Notes: generated from the sequence alone by a model not told the origin. Positions 47,913 through 61,100 are shown, numbered from the stretch's first letter. The stretch is 64,000 bases of DNA from Thuidium tamariscinum (GCA_947034885.2 OX344751.2:41073082-41137081); one strand, 5' to 3'. Made by a program: numbers and translations.

Positions 47913-48175
47913 GAAGGGATAGGAAAAAAATCCATAGAGGGTGAGGAAATGACTCTCCAACATAGCCAAAAAAAATGGGAATGCAATAGATTTAGAAAAA
48001 GTATCAAAACAACTTAGAGAGGGGTAGGGAAATTATAGAGAAGGTGAGGAAATGACTCTACAACATAACAAAAAAAAATGGGAAGGCAATAGATTTCTTA
48101 GGGCCCAAAACAAACTTAGAGAAGGGTAGGGGAAAAAATAGAGAAGGTGAGGAATTAAGTCTACAACATAGCAAA
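47913..48175. repeat. Tandem repeat of about 100 bp next to the transposase 3' end
   Basis: The phrases AGAGGGTGAGGAAATGACTC, CAACATAGC and GGGAATGCAATAGATTT recur in three copies with a period of about 100 bp, the last shortened. The array lies just beyond the transposase stop codon and may be part of its 3' untranslated region. Confidence 0.75.
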
Positions 48176-48180
48176 TCACC

Positions 48181-51100
48181 TTATGGTCTTCGTGGGCGGT
48201 AGTTCCGTATTGCATTCTGGGGCCCATAGTGATACTCTTCAAAACATCCACGGTTCAAGCATAAGAACACGCGGTTGCATCTACGGCAGTAGAAGCTACA
48301 CTTTGTGTCCCCACACAGTAGGCATGGACGCCTCAAACGACTGGAAGTTGGCATGTGCGGGAGTGGGTCTTCTTCTTCATCCACATCAGTTCCTTGGCCA
48401 CGCCAATTTTGTGTGAGAGCATCACACAAGTCGGCCTTGAACTGCAAGTGAGTAATCGGTTTCTTCGGATGACGACGTTGACGCAAGGTCTCCAAATAGA
48501 TGACATACATATTGACCACCGTCGTGTCCAAAAGGAAGTAGAAAACTCGGTGCCACCACTTGTGTGACCTAGTCTGGCAAGAGTATGAGGCTCTAAGTTG
48601 ATCTGCCACATCCACCCCTCTCATGTGTGTGGTATACTCAAGGTGCATAGGAGAAGTCTGGATTGGGTCCCTTGTTGCCCCATTTCTACGTGGAACCGTC
48701 GGTACAGGCACACATGGAAAGCCAATAGGCAATGCATTCGTGGATAAGAGGAGCACTGGGCGTTTGTCCTTCCACATAACGCATGCAATGCCACGAGATT
48801 CATGCATTCTCCATTGTAATGTGCCTTGAGGTGAATTCCTCCAGTTTTGAACTACTTTCAATTCGGTTGGTAGGCCTACACGATTAGACCTCATTGTCCC
48901 CGTGGCATAAATTTCTTGTGTAGCCAACTCCGTAAATAATCCAATGCTAGAGAAATAGTTGTCTGTGACAACAACATGTCCCTTTCCCCCTTCGCCGTGC
49001 AACAATCTCATCACCACGTGGTGTGCCACATTAGCTTCTCCATGAACCACACCTGGTATTTCCTGTACTCCTTCATGGTTGGCCCCACAATAGATTTCAA
49101 AATTGTACACATATTTTGATACTGAATCTGCCAAGCACCAAACCTTTATGCCCCATTTCAATGGCTTCTTAGGCATATATTGCCTAGCAGGGCAATAGGA
49201 ACCCTTGTACCGTATCATCATCTCATCCACTGTAAGGTACTTCCCCAAAGACCACTCGCGCTTGAAACTATCCCTAATTCCATTTGCAAGCCACCGCACT
49301 TGCCCCATCTTGTCATAACCGGGCATATCTCTTTGCCCAACATAGTTTGAAGGATTCGTGACATGAAGGCATCTTGTGATCTCTGTGAACCTCAACCTAG
49401 ATAGAATTTTGGAAATCCGAGGACAATGGAAAAAAGAGCCTTCTTTGCTCCAATATGTCTTCATGTTTGGTTGCTTCTTCAATCCCATATAGATACGAGC
49501 CGCCAAATAGGCCTTCAAAGTTTGAATTGTAATAGGCAACCATCCTTCTCCCCCCCTTGTTTTCCCATGCTCATCCGGTGTAGTCGCATAACGATTAGTC
49601 TCTATCACTATTTTCCGCAATACAGTGTTTGGCCAAAACAATGTAAACAATTGCATAAATGTAGGCATCCTGCGAAAAAATGTTGTAGGACCCCGTGCAC
49701 CTTCAAATGTTCTCGGCTCTGGATCATAGGTGAAATTGGATTGTGACCATGTTGCATTACGGAACCTATGCTTCACACCCTCTGGATTATTCGGATCTCC
49801 TCCATCATCACTTTCATCCCCATCATATGCATCGTCAATGTCAGGCAAAGCATTCAACATTGAAGCACCTTCATGCGCACTCCTTGCTGGAACCCTCCCT
49901 CTGAATTGCAACCTTGAAGAGTTGGCATGATGAGGTATGGAACTAGGACCTTCTTCATCAAAATTGTAGCTCTCTTCATTTCTCCACTCCGGTTGAAAAG
50001 GGGGGACACCAAATACGTGGTCCTGCCTAAAACCACCATCATAAGTTTCTTGACATATCCAACCAAAAAATCTTCAAATTTTGAGAAAACAAGTTCATAA
50101 CATTTCACTTCATTTTGATAACATGGTGGACGACAAAAAAAACTCAATTGGTAAATTGAGACATTAGAATGACAAGATGACATTTTCACAGTGAGAAATA
50201 AAGTAGGTGTTGTAATTATATATGCTTTTTCACTAGGATTTGACTCAATGTAGAGCTATCATTATGTAAACATTGAAATTGCAAGGTTGCAAATAAAAAT
50301 TTGTAGTGTAAAATTCCTATCTATAGGAAGGATTTACATCTTTATAAAAACTCCATGAATTGCAATTGTTCATTGATTGAGATATCATTCATTGGAATTT
50401 TACATAAAGATTTATTTTTTCACTCTAATAGTTCTAAAAAATAAAATGAAAGATTCATAATCACACCAACTAAATATAAATGTATAAAGAACATGGATTT
50501 GGACCTATTTTGATCCGAGGACAATGAAGTTTGTATGTCAAAATAACTTCTTCCTAGGACGTTGTAGTGTCTCATTTCTTTTGTTACCAAAAAGTACATG
50601 TTCACTAGGATCAACACTTAGAAGCTTCATGAACTTTAGGGGTTGGATGAATTGACAATCTTATGTTTTCCACGTCTTATAATTTATTAGATTTTTGATT
50701 GATTGAAGTTCTATTCATTATAATTTGACCTCTTCAATATATTCTTCATTTGATCTCAATAGGCTTTCCAAAAAAATATAAATATATGAAGAACATCTAT
50801 ACATACTGATCTATGAATTTTTTTTCTAAATGTTTTCAAATTTTGTTGAAAATGGTAGTCTTTATTATATCCTTCCAAAAGGCTTTCCAAAAAAAGGTAG
50901 AAAATTCATTTTTACATCAAAAATATAAATAGGTGAAGAACATCTATACATATTGATCTATGAATTTTTTTTTCTAAATGTTTTCAAATTCTCCACATAC
51001 TTGTTGAAAATGGTAGTCTTTATTATATCCTTCCAAAAGGCTTTCCAAAAAAAGGTAGAAAATTCATTTTTACATCAAAAATATAAATAGGTGAAGAACA

Positions 51101-53110
51101 TCTATACATATTGATCTATGAAATTTTTTTTCTAAATGTTTTCAAATTCTCCACATACTTGTTGAAAATGGTAGTCTTTATTATATCCTTCCAAAAGGCT
51201 TTCCAAAAAAAGGTAAAAAATTCAAAATGCTAGCTAACTTCGAAATGCTAGCTAACTACTCAAAAAATGCCCAACAATACAGGGTGGGTTCTAGTTCACT
51301 AACCTATTGGATAATCCTAAACTGCCGTCCCCGGCAACAACCCCTTCTTGGCCTTGTTGAAAGTTATCTTCCGCCTGCTGTTGGTTCTGCCCACTGAAGC
51401 GCTCCACATTCAAATCTGGGAAGTCAACCGGTCCTCCTTCCATGCCACGCGGGAACGGCCTGCCACACGGGAACGGCTAGACCATTGGATTCCCTGCGTT
51501 GCCTCCCCCCATGCAGACGCGGGCTACCGTCTCCCGCAACGGTCAGAAAGCCCAGCGTCGATCGGATTTTCGGAAGGAGCGCTGATCGGATTTTCGGAAG
51601 GAGCTCCCTGGCTTGCAACCTGAGCACCACTGTTCCTCTTCGGCCGCAACTTCCTCGCCTCTCGGTGTCTTTGAGTGAAGGAAGCTTGGCTGTGCAGAAG
51701 CTCTGGAGGCCAACTTGCTGCTCCCATATAGTAATCACGTTCATCTTCTTCTGATTCGGAAGAATCACCCTCGCAAGATGATGGTCGTGGTTGTGCCCAC
51801 CCATCTTGTTGTTCTTGGCTTTCCACCAAGTCAAGATCTAGTTCACCAATAGGCATGTCTGTGGGGACTTCCGTAGGACAAGGATCTTGTGGTGCATCAC
51901 TACTACTGGAGGAGTTTGTATCGACAGGTGAGACGTCGCCTACAGTTTGCCCAATTTCCGGACATGCTGGCTGGAGTCGGTCACTCCGCCGTGGAGGAAG
52001 GTCCTCCTTTGCTAGCTGCCAACAAAAGCAAGGTGAGGTCAGTCATCTTCTTCATTTGTTTTTGAAAGCTCTGGATTCATTACTGAAGCAAACACAGTAT
52101 AAGCACAATGGTCTGATGGTCTTACCCATTTCCCTTTCTCGAAGCGTGCTTTCCTCGGCATTTTCTTCGTGGCAAGTTTGATTGCTTGTAGTAGGGAAAT
52201 CAGGCCACACTTGTTCCTTGACGAGTGTAGGAATGAGTGGGTGAAACTGGCGCCGTTGACACCACCCTAAGTACCTCGCTGCTTGTCTATAGAAGTGGTG
52301 ACGATAGTTTGCGGGTAGAGGATTTGCAGGCCACCTTGTTGTACCTCGTGGAACTGGTAGAGAACGCAAGTGCTTTGGATTTACCAAAGCCACCACCTTA
52401 GATGCTTGTGCAGATGATGCTCCTTCGTACTGAACGAGAAGTTCAAAAAGCTGATCTACAACCGAACTTGCATATTCACGGTCCTCCTGTATTGCGCCTT
52501 GTAAGGTAGAATCGATAAGTCTGAACTCTCTTCCTAACTGGCAGGTTGAAACTCTTGTATCGATCTGAAGTTGCAGCCGTTGAGAGAAGTGCGATCCACC
52601 CACGGCGCCACTGCTGGGAGCTTGACTCGGACCTCCACTAGCGCCGCAGTTCAAGTCGGTGCTGCTGGTACTGAACCTGCCGTCCCTGCTGCCGCGCTCC
52701 CCGTCCCTGCTGAAGCCGCCGTCCCTCCTGCCTAACTCCCCGTCCCTGCTGTCGAAGTGTTGCTGCCGCTGGTCTTCTTCAACTGCTCCTGCTCCATCGA
52801 TGAAGCTTGGACATGAGAGCTTTCGCTTTCTTGCTCCTCCCTCGCTACTTTGGAGATCCGGATCTGGATCCTTCGTCCCATCTCCGATGGCACCTGCCCA
52901 TGCAGACACAGACCGCCTCTCTTCCCGAATCTTTGTCCCCACTGTTGTTGCACCTCTAGATGAACACATAGATTGCCTCTCCACCTCGACTGGTTCTTGA
53001 GGAATTGTTATCTGCACGGGTATGTTTGCATCTAGAGACATGTTACAATGCCTATTGGATTGTGAATTGTGTGGAATGCTGGGGAAGTGTTTGTGGAATT
53101 GAGTCTTCAT
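48181..53110 (-). CDS. piggyBac transposase with long N-terminal extension, three exons
   Basis: Proposed exons are 53110-52126 (ATG at 53110 or 53041), 52011-51620 and 50022-48181. The junctions ATGG|GTAAGA to CAGCTAG|CA and CAG|GTTGCA to TTAGGCAG|GAC keep phase and give about 1049-1072 residues. The last exon is the transposase proper: the acid triad falls at L-T-V-D-E (Asp702 counting from 53041), V-V-T-D-N-Y-F (Asp790) and G-V-D-V-A-D-Q-L (Asp907, Asp910). The C-terminal Cys/His-rich domain (about 1003-1034) begins C-L-L-C and is followed by C-R-R-C. The second exon supplies an acidic run typical of piggyBac N-termini (D-S-S-E-S-E-E-D-E-R). The first exon is Arg/Gly/Asp/Ser-rich, then has an unrecognised helical region. 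Known piggyBac transposases are about 550-650 residues, so the extension is unusual. It could instead be a separate protein joined only by my splice choice. Confidence 0.8.
50761..51240. repeat. 158-bp tandem repeat in transposase intron 2
   Basis: GGCTTTCCAAAAAA begins at 50761, 50881, 51039 and 51198. The last two intervals are 158-159 bp and these copies are almost identical, while the first unit is shortened to about 120 bp. The array lies wholly in the proposed intron between the second and third transposase exons. Confidence 0.9.
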
Positions 53111-54134
53111 TGTGTAGGAGTAATGACTAAGCGGCAAGGAGAGTGAGACAGGTTTTTCTGATTCCAAATATTTTGGAAGTTGTGCTCTTGCTTGTGGGAT
53201 GATGTGCTGAATTTCAGATTTAGTTCTTCCATATAATTGATCTTGTTTAGTTAGGCTAGAAATGAGTCGCCAAAATTGAATTTTGTTCTGTCAAAAAATA
53301 TTGTGAGATCACTGTGCATCTGAGATCATGGTCCCAAATTGATATTTGTGAGATCACTGTGAATCTGAGATCATGGTGAAGAATTGATGTCTAAAATTGT
53401 AGGTGTAAGCTATATTTAGTTTAGGTCATATCTCATTGAATGTTGCTACTTCTAATTTCTTGAATTCCCATGAGCAAGTCTTGGTTACAATTATGCCATG
53501 ATTTCAGCTTTGAAGCAGTACATCAAGAGGAATAAAATGTTGTATAGTGAATATGAAATTGTCATATTTTTGTTGTCAAAAATTTAGCCCAAAATATTGC
53601 ATTTGTAATTTATCATTCATAAGTCCAGGGTGCAGGCAAGATTGAGTTTGTAAACAAGACAGTAGGGCCCCATTTGCAGTTGGCCGTTATTGCTTCAACC
53701 CATGGTGAAGACTGGCACTTCCTATGTTCTACTTGGCCATGCTCTGCAGCTACCCTGACGAAATTTGAGAGTGTTATAAATGAGGACAAGCTCAAGACTG
53801 ACACAGAAAAAAGAGCAACGGGAACCCATTCTTGAGTGAACTCAAACCCCCTGCCTTGAACTCTGCCCCTGGCCCTTAGGGCAAGCTTACAGAAATTTAG
53901 CCTTAGTGTAAATTGTGGTGCCCATGCTGCCCTCTGAGTAGACAAAAGTACTTATCCTTGAATAACTTTTTTGATATGAATCAGAAAGGATTGAGAATTG
54001 TTGCGTCTGAAAGCTACTCCTCGACCACTCTTCCTATTAAAATTTCATACCCAAATTCTCAATATTCTACTAGTACTGGCCTGACCAAAAAAGCTATGTT
54101 TCCAAAAAACGTTGTTTGGTCCTTTAGGGGTTAA

Positions 54135-55165
54135 ATATTATATGATTCCAATGAAGCCATGCTTATATATTCTATCACATATATATTCAATATTTGCCTT
54201 TATTACCCCTTGCATGGAGTGTCATTTTGATTGCTTTGTACGGAAAACTCATGAAATTGTAGAAAGAACATTATTGTATATTATTATGAAGTTGTTTGTA
54301 TTTGATTGTGAGTTTTAAAATTTTATTATGTTTGAAAGTCATATTCATGTTCGTTTCAGTTTTAACTTTTATTAGAGTAAGCCTCACTGAAAATGGGCAA
54401 CTATATTTAGATGCAATGCTTCACAACTGAATTATAGAATTGGTTTCTTTGGTTTAAAACAATCCAATGGAAGACTATAAATTGTTACAACACATTTGCA
54501 CAATTCAACAAATTTTATTAGTGTTAATAAATCTTGAACTTTCGATAATTCTTTATAAACGACGAGAATAGACAAATTGTTATTACAGGCAAATTCTGCG
54601 GTAATTTATCTTCACGAAACGTAGATATAAGTGCTTAGTTCTTTGAACACCACTGCAAAGAGGTGGTCATTTTTTTGGTCAGAATTCAATGAGTAAGAGT
54701 CCACGGTGCCGAGCACAGTTACATCTTGTTGAGGCAGAAATGAGGAAATGGGCCCTGATGAATCATCTCAGTTCAAGCACAAACTCTTTCAGCAGTGCAG
54801 TGCAGACCACTCAGCGTTGATTTTCGAATACGGTTTGAGCCGATGCATTTCTTCGTGTAACCAAAACCAATCTTGTCTGTGTCAAAGGTCTTCTATAAAA
54901 ATTGACCAACTGCACATTCAAGTTTCAAGTTCACTTTTAAACTTCCTCTTCTGAATCTTGTCTATCTCAGTCTAAGTGCGGATAAGGTAGGAACCTTTGC
55001 TTGATAGTCTCGAAGTTCTGAACCACCAAGGTTTTGTTCTGTTACTCAACTGGACATCTATACAATTAAAGGGATGACATCAAATAAACCCATCAGCTCC
55101 TCCAAAATTTTGCCGCACTTGAAACATCTCCAGTGGGTGAACAAGCGCAGGCTGTCTTAAACAAT
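54135..55165. other. Spacer downstream of TONSOKU
   Basis: About 1 kb between the piggyBac element and the TONSOKU stop codon, presumably including the TONSOKU 3' untranslated region. The frame at 54748-54954 has no recognisable product. Confidence 0.35.
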
Positions 55166-58100
55166 TTAAGTCGCTATGTACATACCTACTCCCAGACAAG
55201 TTTTCTTGTTGCAACACATACCTGGTGCAATTCTCGCCTGTAGAAAATAAAAAAATCTTTACAAAACTAACATGTGAGTCACCGATCAGTGACAGGGCCT
55301 GCCCCTACCTGACAAGTGACGCAGCTAGTAATCAAGGAAGTGCATTCCCTTCCACCCTGCATCACGAAGTGTGCTTTGCCCAGAAACTCTCGTCTTGCAG
55401 CTCTTCCACCATGACACCATGCATCCCACAACCGCTTCAAACCCTCTCTGCTCAGACCGTTCCCAGTCAAATTCAAGCACTGAAGCCCACGAGCCGCTCG
55501 AATCCTAACCACAAGCTCCTCAATCACATGATCATCCACTTTTGAATCCGAGACAGACGCCTCCCCTACTGCTTTGTCGAAAGTGCAGAGAAAATCGTCG
55601 TCGAGTTGAGTGGTTTCGTTGAGCAAGTCTAAATGCCCGTAATGCAGATCAAAAGCGGGAAGCTCAATCTGCTGACGAGGAATTTCCTTGCCGTGCAGAT
55701 TTGTGTTCTCAACAAAGACCTGCGCTTTCTGATCTGGACATCCAGTTGTGGGATGCTCCATGTCACCTTCAGCAGCAGAATGCAGCCCAGATTCTGGGCT
55801 CTTGAGGACTAGATCGCTTTGGTGATTTTCCAGGTCTGCCGAATCAGGATGAGGATCTCCAAAGGGCTGGTCTTCATTGAGAGCGGGATTCGAAGCTAAC
55901 GGAACGTGCTCAGCTGCATGATAACCGATGTCCACATTTCTTGGAGGTTCAAGCTCTGGATCGTCCGTCGCGGCTCGCAATTCGGTGCCCTCAAGTTCGA
56001 AGTTTCCAGCCACGTGAAGTTCCCAGAGAACGGAGTTTCCTGCTGACTCGAAGGTTCTTTGAATTAGTTGAGAATTAGAAATGTAGTACGTTAAGACTCA
56101 ACTGAAAGTGAATGGCAAAAGATCTTTCAGTATCTCATTATAGTATGTAGTGGATTGAACTGAAGCTAACCCTCACACCCAACTCCCCGTGCGAACAGTT
56201 GATTTTCCAGTTGGGACTACTAAATTTCGAGATTCTGAAAATTCATATCCGAAAGATTTAGGTCAGGCTTTGGAAGATAATATGGCCAAAAAGAATTAAC
56301 AAACCAACCTTGAAGTGACTGCAGAAGGTGAAGGACATCGCTCTGACCAATGCAGCAATTATTCAAACTAAGAGACTTCAATCGCCATCCTCCTTGACGA
56401 AGAGCAAGTGACAAAACTTCTGAAGCCTGCAGGTACAGAAGAAAACATGTTTATAACCAAAGAACATTAAAAAGGAAATCCTTATAAGAAACAAGAAAAG
56501 GTAAGGAATAAGTTGGTGCTTCTCTTCAAAGTTTGAAGGAATTTTTTAAAAAAACGCATTTGACCCAGACCTGTTCATTAAGCTGATTATTGCTCAGGTT
56601 CAGTGTCGAAAGCCCATGAATAATTGACATTTCGTGGCATACTTCTACAGCTGGTTCTCGACTCAATCCACATGAGGAAATGTCAATATTCAGGAGCTGA
56701 ACCTTGGTTCCCATCAAGGCCCTGCACATGACCTGTGCACCGTGCTGTAGAAAAGCAAACTGAACTTTCAGAATAGTAAATGGAATCACAGATCGAAATA
56801 CGCTTAAGTGCACCACATGGTTACTGAATAACATTGCTGACAACATATTGAATAGAAAAAAAGGCGCTTACATTTTGGACTTCGCATCCTGCCATGTTAA
56901 GAAAAGAGAGACTAGAGGACTTCATTAACAAAGTAGCAGCCAGCACACCCTTCTCATCAAGCTCAATCCCGCGTAGGTCAAGTTCTGTGAAACTGAAATG
57001 CAATGAAAAGTTTATGAGGTCGCGTATACTTGTACAGAGCTCTATCTCTTGGGAACGTTCATGCATACCTTCATTTATTACACTTGTCAACTCCTTTGAA
57101 AATAATCACTATGTCATGTCCACGTACTCCTCGGACCATTCATGAGGATATTATGAAATACGATGTGTGTAATTGCTCACATGAGGTCACATCAAAGATG
57201 ATAAGAGGTGTACCTTGGAAGTTCAGAAAGCTTTTGAACTAGAATAGATAGGGCACTGCCTCCGATAGGGTTGTTGTGACCTGCATTTCAAGATAAATAC
57301 ATTTGACATAAATAAACGAGCATCCACATTGTATTACTTGCCAGAACTTTGAAAGTTGACCGAGGTGTAAATTGCAAATTCGAACATTCTTGGTACTTGG
57401 GTGGATAAGGACAAGGACTTAGAGCAAAAAAATATCCCACCAATGCAGAGTTTCACAAGAGAGGACTCTGGCCGTAGAGAACTGCTAATCTGCAGTATAG
57501 AGCGTGTAGTAAGTCCACATCTCTCAATCTCCAAAGTTGCCAAAGCTGCCATACCGACATCGACAACTCGTTAAACGAAGCAGGAGAGAACAGTTAAACA
57601 GTAATCTTGATGATGTTCTTATTGAATAATTCCTGAAGCCAGAGTAACATTTGATGAAATAATTTGAGTAGCTGAGAATATTACCTTTACTCTGTGTCAG
57701 GATAGCTGCCAGATTCCTTCCAGCAGCATCCGTCAGGCGGTTACCCGATAACTTGAGTACTTCCAAACGAGACAGAGTCACATGACATTTAGCAATCTAC
57801 ACAGGGAAAATACGAAGTTCATTCAGTGCGACAAGGACGTAGACACAAGACAGAAAGACCGACTTTCAATATTCAGAAACAAGATAAGACACAAAAACAT
57901 CTAATGCTGGAGAACATATCAGTAGATTTTGATACGACGCACTTGGGATGATAACGTTCGGGATACCTCTCCTCTAAGAGAACCAAAACAACGCCTTAAC
58001 AACCTGACATTCCTGACAGGTGAGAAGCAGCATGACCTACAAAATCTGTAGCAATGAAAGAGGTTACCTGCATGAGAGCACCTGCTCCCAACTGATTCAT

Positions 58101-61100
58101 GTGAAGGTCTAAGGTAAGCCCTAAATCGCTCTGATTGGTGGCAGCTATCATCTCTTGTATTGCATTCATTGATGCATTACCTGTTTAGAATAGCAACTTA
58201 GTAGTCAAACGGAGCGCAGATCGAGTGCAAAGAAGCACCAGAGTCTGCTTAAAGATTCATTGGAGCGTTAACATTCGCTTCAAAAGTTTCTTCTGATATC
58301 CATTATTCGTGAAGCCGATACTGAGAAAGAACGTCTCTGAATTGGTGAGCTCTGGTCGATACTGTCGTAAGGTTTATCATACTTCAGTGGAATAAGATCG
58401 ACATGAGCAAAAAAATGGTTATCGGTTGCTCAATACCTCAGACACTATGGGGGCAAACCTTAAACTACGATAGAATCAAAGACCTACGAAGAGTAACAAA
58501 AAGCACTTACCAAGAAGATTATGAGACAAGTCCAAAGAAGAAAGTGCGTCATTTTCTTGCAAGGCATCTATCAAAGGCCTAACAGATACATCTTGTAGGT
58601 CACAATTGGAGGCATCAACCTCCTCATAGGATCCCTGTCAGCAAGTTGGATCTCAATTACTCAGTATTCAAGAGAGATGTACAAATAATTTGCAAGTCTA
58701 GCATAGGATACATAGCGTCTAGAAACTCAAGAGAAGTTGAATTGATGTACCTTAAGAAGCTTAAGCTTAGGAAAAAGTGCAGGGTTAACACAAGTACTGG
58801 CAGCAATACAGTGTGCCTCATACCGCTCCACAACAGGGATGGCCACCCAACCTGAATCCTCCCAATTCCTAAATTTCAGTTCCTTGACTGCTCTACAGTA
58901 GCCCTTAATTCCTCATGGCAGGCAGCCACATGCATCTGGGTAAGCTTATTGCCCTCCTCTACATTGAAGTCAACTCCTAGCAAGTTGCTCAGCTTCGGCA
59001 ACGTTCTGCAGAGAAAAGACTCGACACATTCTAAATGAACTCCATGAAGGAAACTTCTTCTGAACCTGGGTCATAGAACAGACACACCTGGAACACAAAG
59101 GACTTGGAGTCTACCTTGAATTATAGCATCAACACTGTCGTCAGAGGTCAAATCAGTCAAAACTTCCTCAACAATCTGGACTGGCTTAAGAGTGCTGCCT
59201 TTGAACTCCAGCCTCTGCACCACTGGTTTTTTGGCTGTTCACATTACGTATTCATCCAAATCAATATAATAATCATTGGTTCATGCCGTCATTCCAGACT
59301 GTGGAGTAAACATGAAGCAGCATTAGAGTAGTAATTTTCTTTTTCATTTCTACAACAGAGGCCCAGAGGAGAAAAGAAGTCAGGATAATAACTCCAGTCT
59401 ATGGCCATAGCAGACTTCCTTGGGCATCACCCATCCCAGTATTATTCCAACCTCTGGCGCTTAACTTCAGAGATGTCATGGGAAGTAGTTTCCTAGCCTT
59501 CGATAAGAAAATGTAACGTAAGCACACGTCACACGTCTAAGGCAGATTTCGAAGTCTTTTGAAAACCCCCGAGGGGGAAAAACAAGGGGGGGCAACCCAG
59601 ACACAAGAATTTCGAAGTCTTTTGAAAATTCTTGGGCAAACCCAAGCAACAGTTTTAATAAATCTTGGAATTTTTATTACCGAAGCTGACATAGCAGCCA
59701 ACCTATCCAAATTCGTAACATCTGATTAGAATTACCTGTTGTGCTGTCGCATGTGTAGAGGCGAATAATCTCCCCCATTAGCCACCCGATTGTTCTCTTT
59801 GCTTCAAGTTCAGAATGCCTGATGATCACTCGTAGGGACTGTCCATTGATGTTGACAGGGACAATTAAAGGTGCCTTGACAACACTCAAAAGAATTGATC
59901 AGGACACTGCAATACATAACAAACGAATAACAAGCCATATGCGGAGACAATCAAGATTTTCTAAACCCTAAACAAAGCTCTTGCTATTCAAAGTCGAATT
60001 AAGAATAGAACAGCGAGTAATACTCTGCACTAACACATAGGAACTCACCTGCGTCAAGCTAGAAGGGGCTAGTGTGTCGCTGTCGTGTAAAGCAGCACCA
60101 TCATGATGAGTCGAAGTGGATTTTCTTGCTTCGCCTCGAGACCCTGGGGAACCTCGAGCAGGTTGACCGCTTGCTAATAAATTAACCATATCTCCAGCAC
60201 CTTCGTTTCCACACCGTACCTTCAGATCGTCAGGTGGTGATTCATCATTCAAATCTTCGACTTTTCTACGAGGATCAGGTTGAACCACTCCACCACGTTG
60301 TGCTGAATTATTATTTCTAATCTTCTTACTATTGAGAGAATTAGCATTCTTATGCTGAATATCCTTATCTTGCGTTAGTCTAGAATGCTTCGGGGTAGTT
60401 GTTTTCTTGATCGCTGCAGCCTTGCATGATATCAAAATGGATTCCAGTGGTTCATCATCGGAGCTGAGATTAAGGGTCTCCTCGGCTGGTCTCTTGTTTT
60501 TTTGCCCACTTGGAGGCCGTACCTTCGGTGCACTGGTGCTCTTGACGGCTGATCGACTGGATTTTCTTTTAGGACTTGGAAGTACAGCTCCAGCAGATTC
60601 TTCACTCTCTTCATCAGATACCACAATCCTCGATCGTTTTCGAATATCTGGTGGTTGTGATTTTCGTGCCACACCAGGGTGTTTTTTTGATATGTTTTCT
60701 GGGTCGCCACTTCTTGTGCTACGTGCGTTATCCGGTGAAGGTGTCCAGGCATGCAGCGGCACTTCATCATCAACATCCATAACCTGGGTTTCAGCATCTT
60801 TTTCAGTTTCATCGTCTGTCTCTGGGCATACATCGTCAGCGTCCTCCTCAATCTCGGGATCTTCCTTGAGTAGCTTAAGCCTATTAATCTTAGCTTCCAC
60901 ATTCCTGAAATGTGATCAACAAATCTCTCGGGTCATGACATGTACTTCACATATTTGTGCAACTAATTGTGGAGTGACGACTTGCAGTTCAAAAACTCCA
61001 TTGGGAGACTTCAATTTTGAGATGCATAATTTGACCTACCATTCACCATGTAATTTCAATAAAATCACAAAAGATTTTAGCACCCCATCTTTCTTACTAA

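Larger units (their letters stand above)
46562..54134 (-). mobile_element. Autonomous piggyBac-type transposon, 7.57 kb, apparently whole
   Basis: TTAA at 46562-46565 and 54131-54134 bounds the element. Both ends read TTAACCCCTAAAGG inward, a 14-bp inverted repeat including the target. Between them on the minus strand is one spliced piggyBac transposase gene with intact frames and catalytic residues. The non-transposase parts hold three tandem-repeat blocks: a GC-rich minisatellite (47347-47580), a block of about 100-bp units (47913-48175) and 158-bp units inside the second intron (50761-51240). piggyBac elements move by precise cut-and-paste at TTAA. The intact gene and termini suggest recent or present ability to move, but the small number of shared terminal bases leaves some doubt about the exact ends. 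Confidence 0.78.

Noticed and set aside
50630-50650. ACTTTAGGGGTTGG, like a piggyBac right end, inside the transposase intron
   Set aside because: TTAA is absent and no paired left end exists between 50023 and 50640.
51424-51834. Second open frame overlapping transposase exon 2
   Set aside because: It is out of register with the acidic N-terminal frame and has no continuation through the splice sites.
52012-52020. Alternative acceptor TTGGCAG at 52016 for transposase exon 2
   Set aside because: It would break phase with the exon-1 donor at 52126; the AG four bases further on (CAGCTAG) keeps the frame.
58888-59011. Longer TONSOKU exon 9 starting at the strong acceptor TTCTCTGCAG near 59006-59010
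   Set aside because: Every frame from that acceptor that fits exon 8 phase meets a stop or fails to continue into the conserved part; starting at 58887 keeps phase, although its acceptor is weaker.
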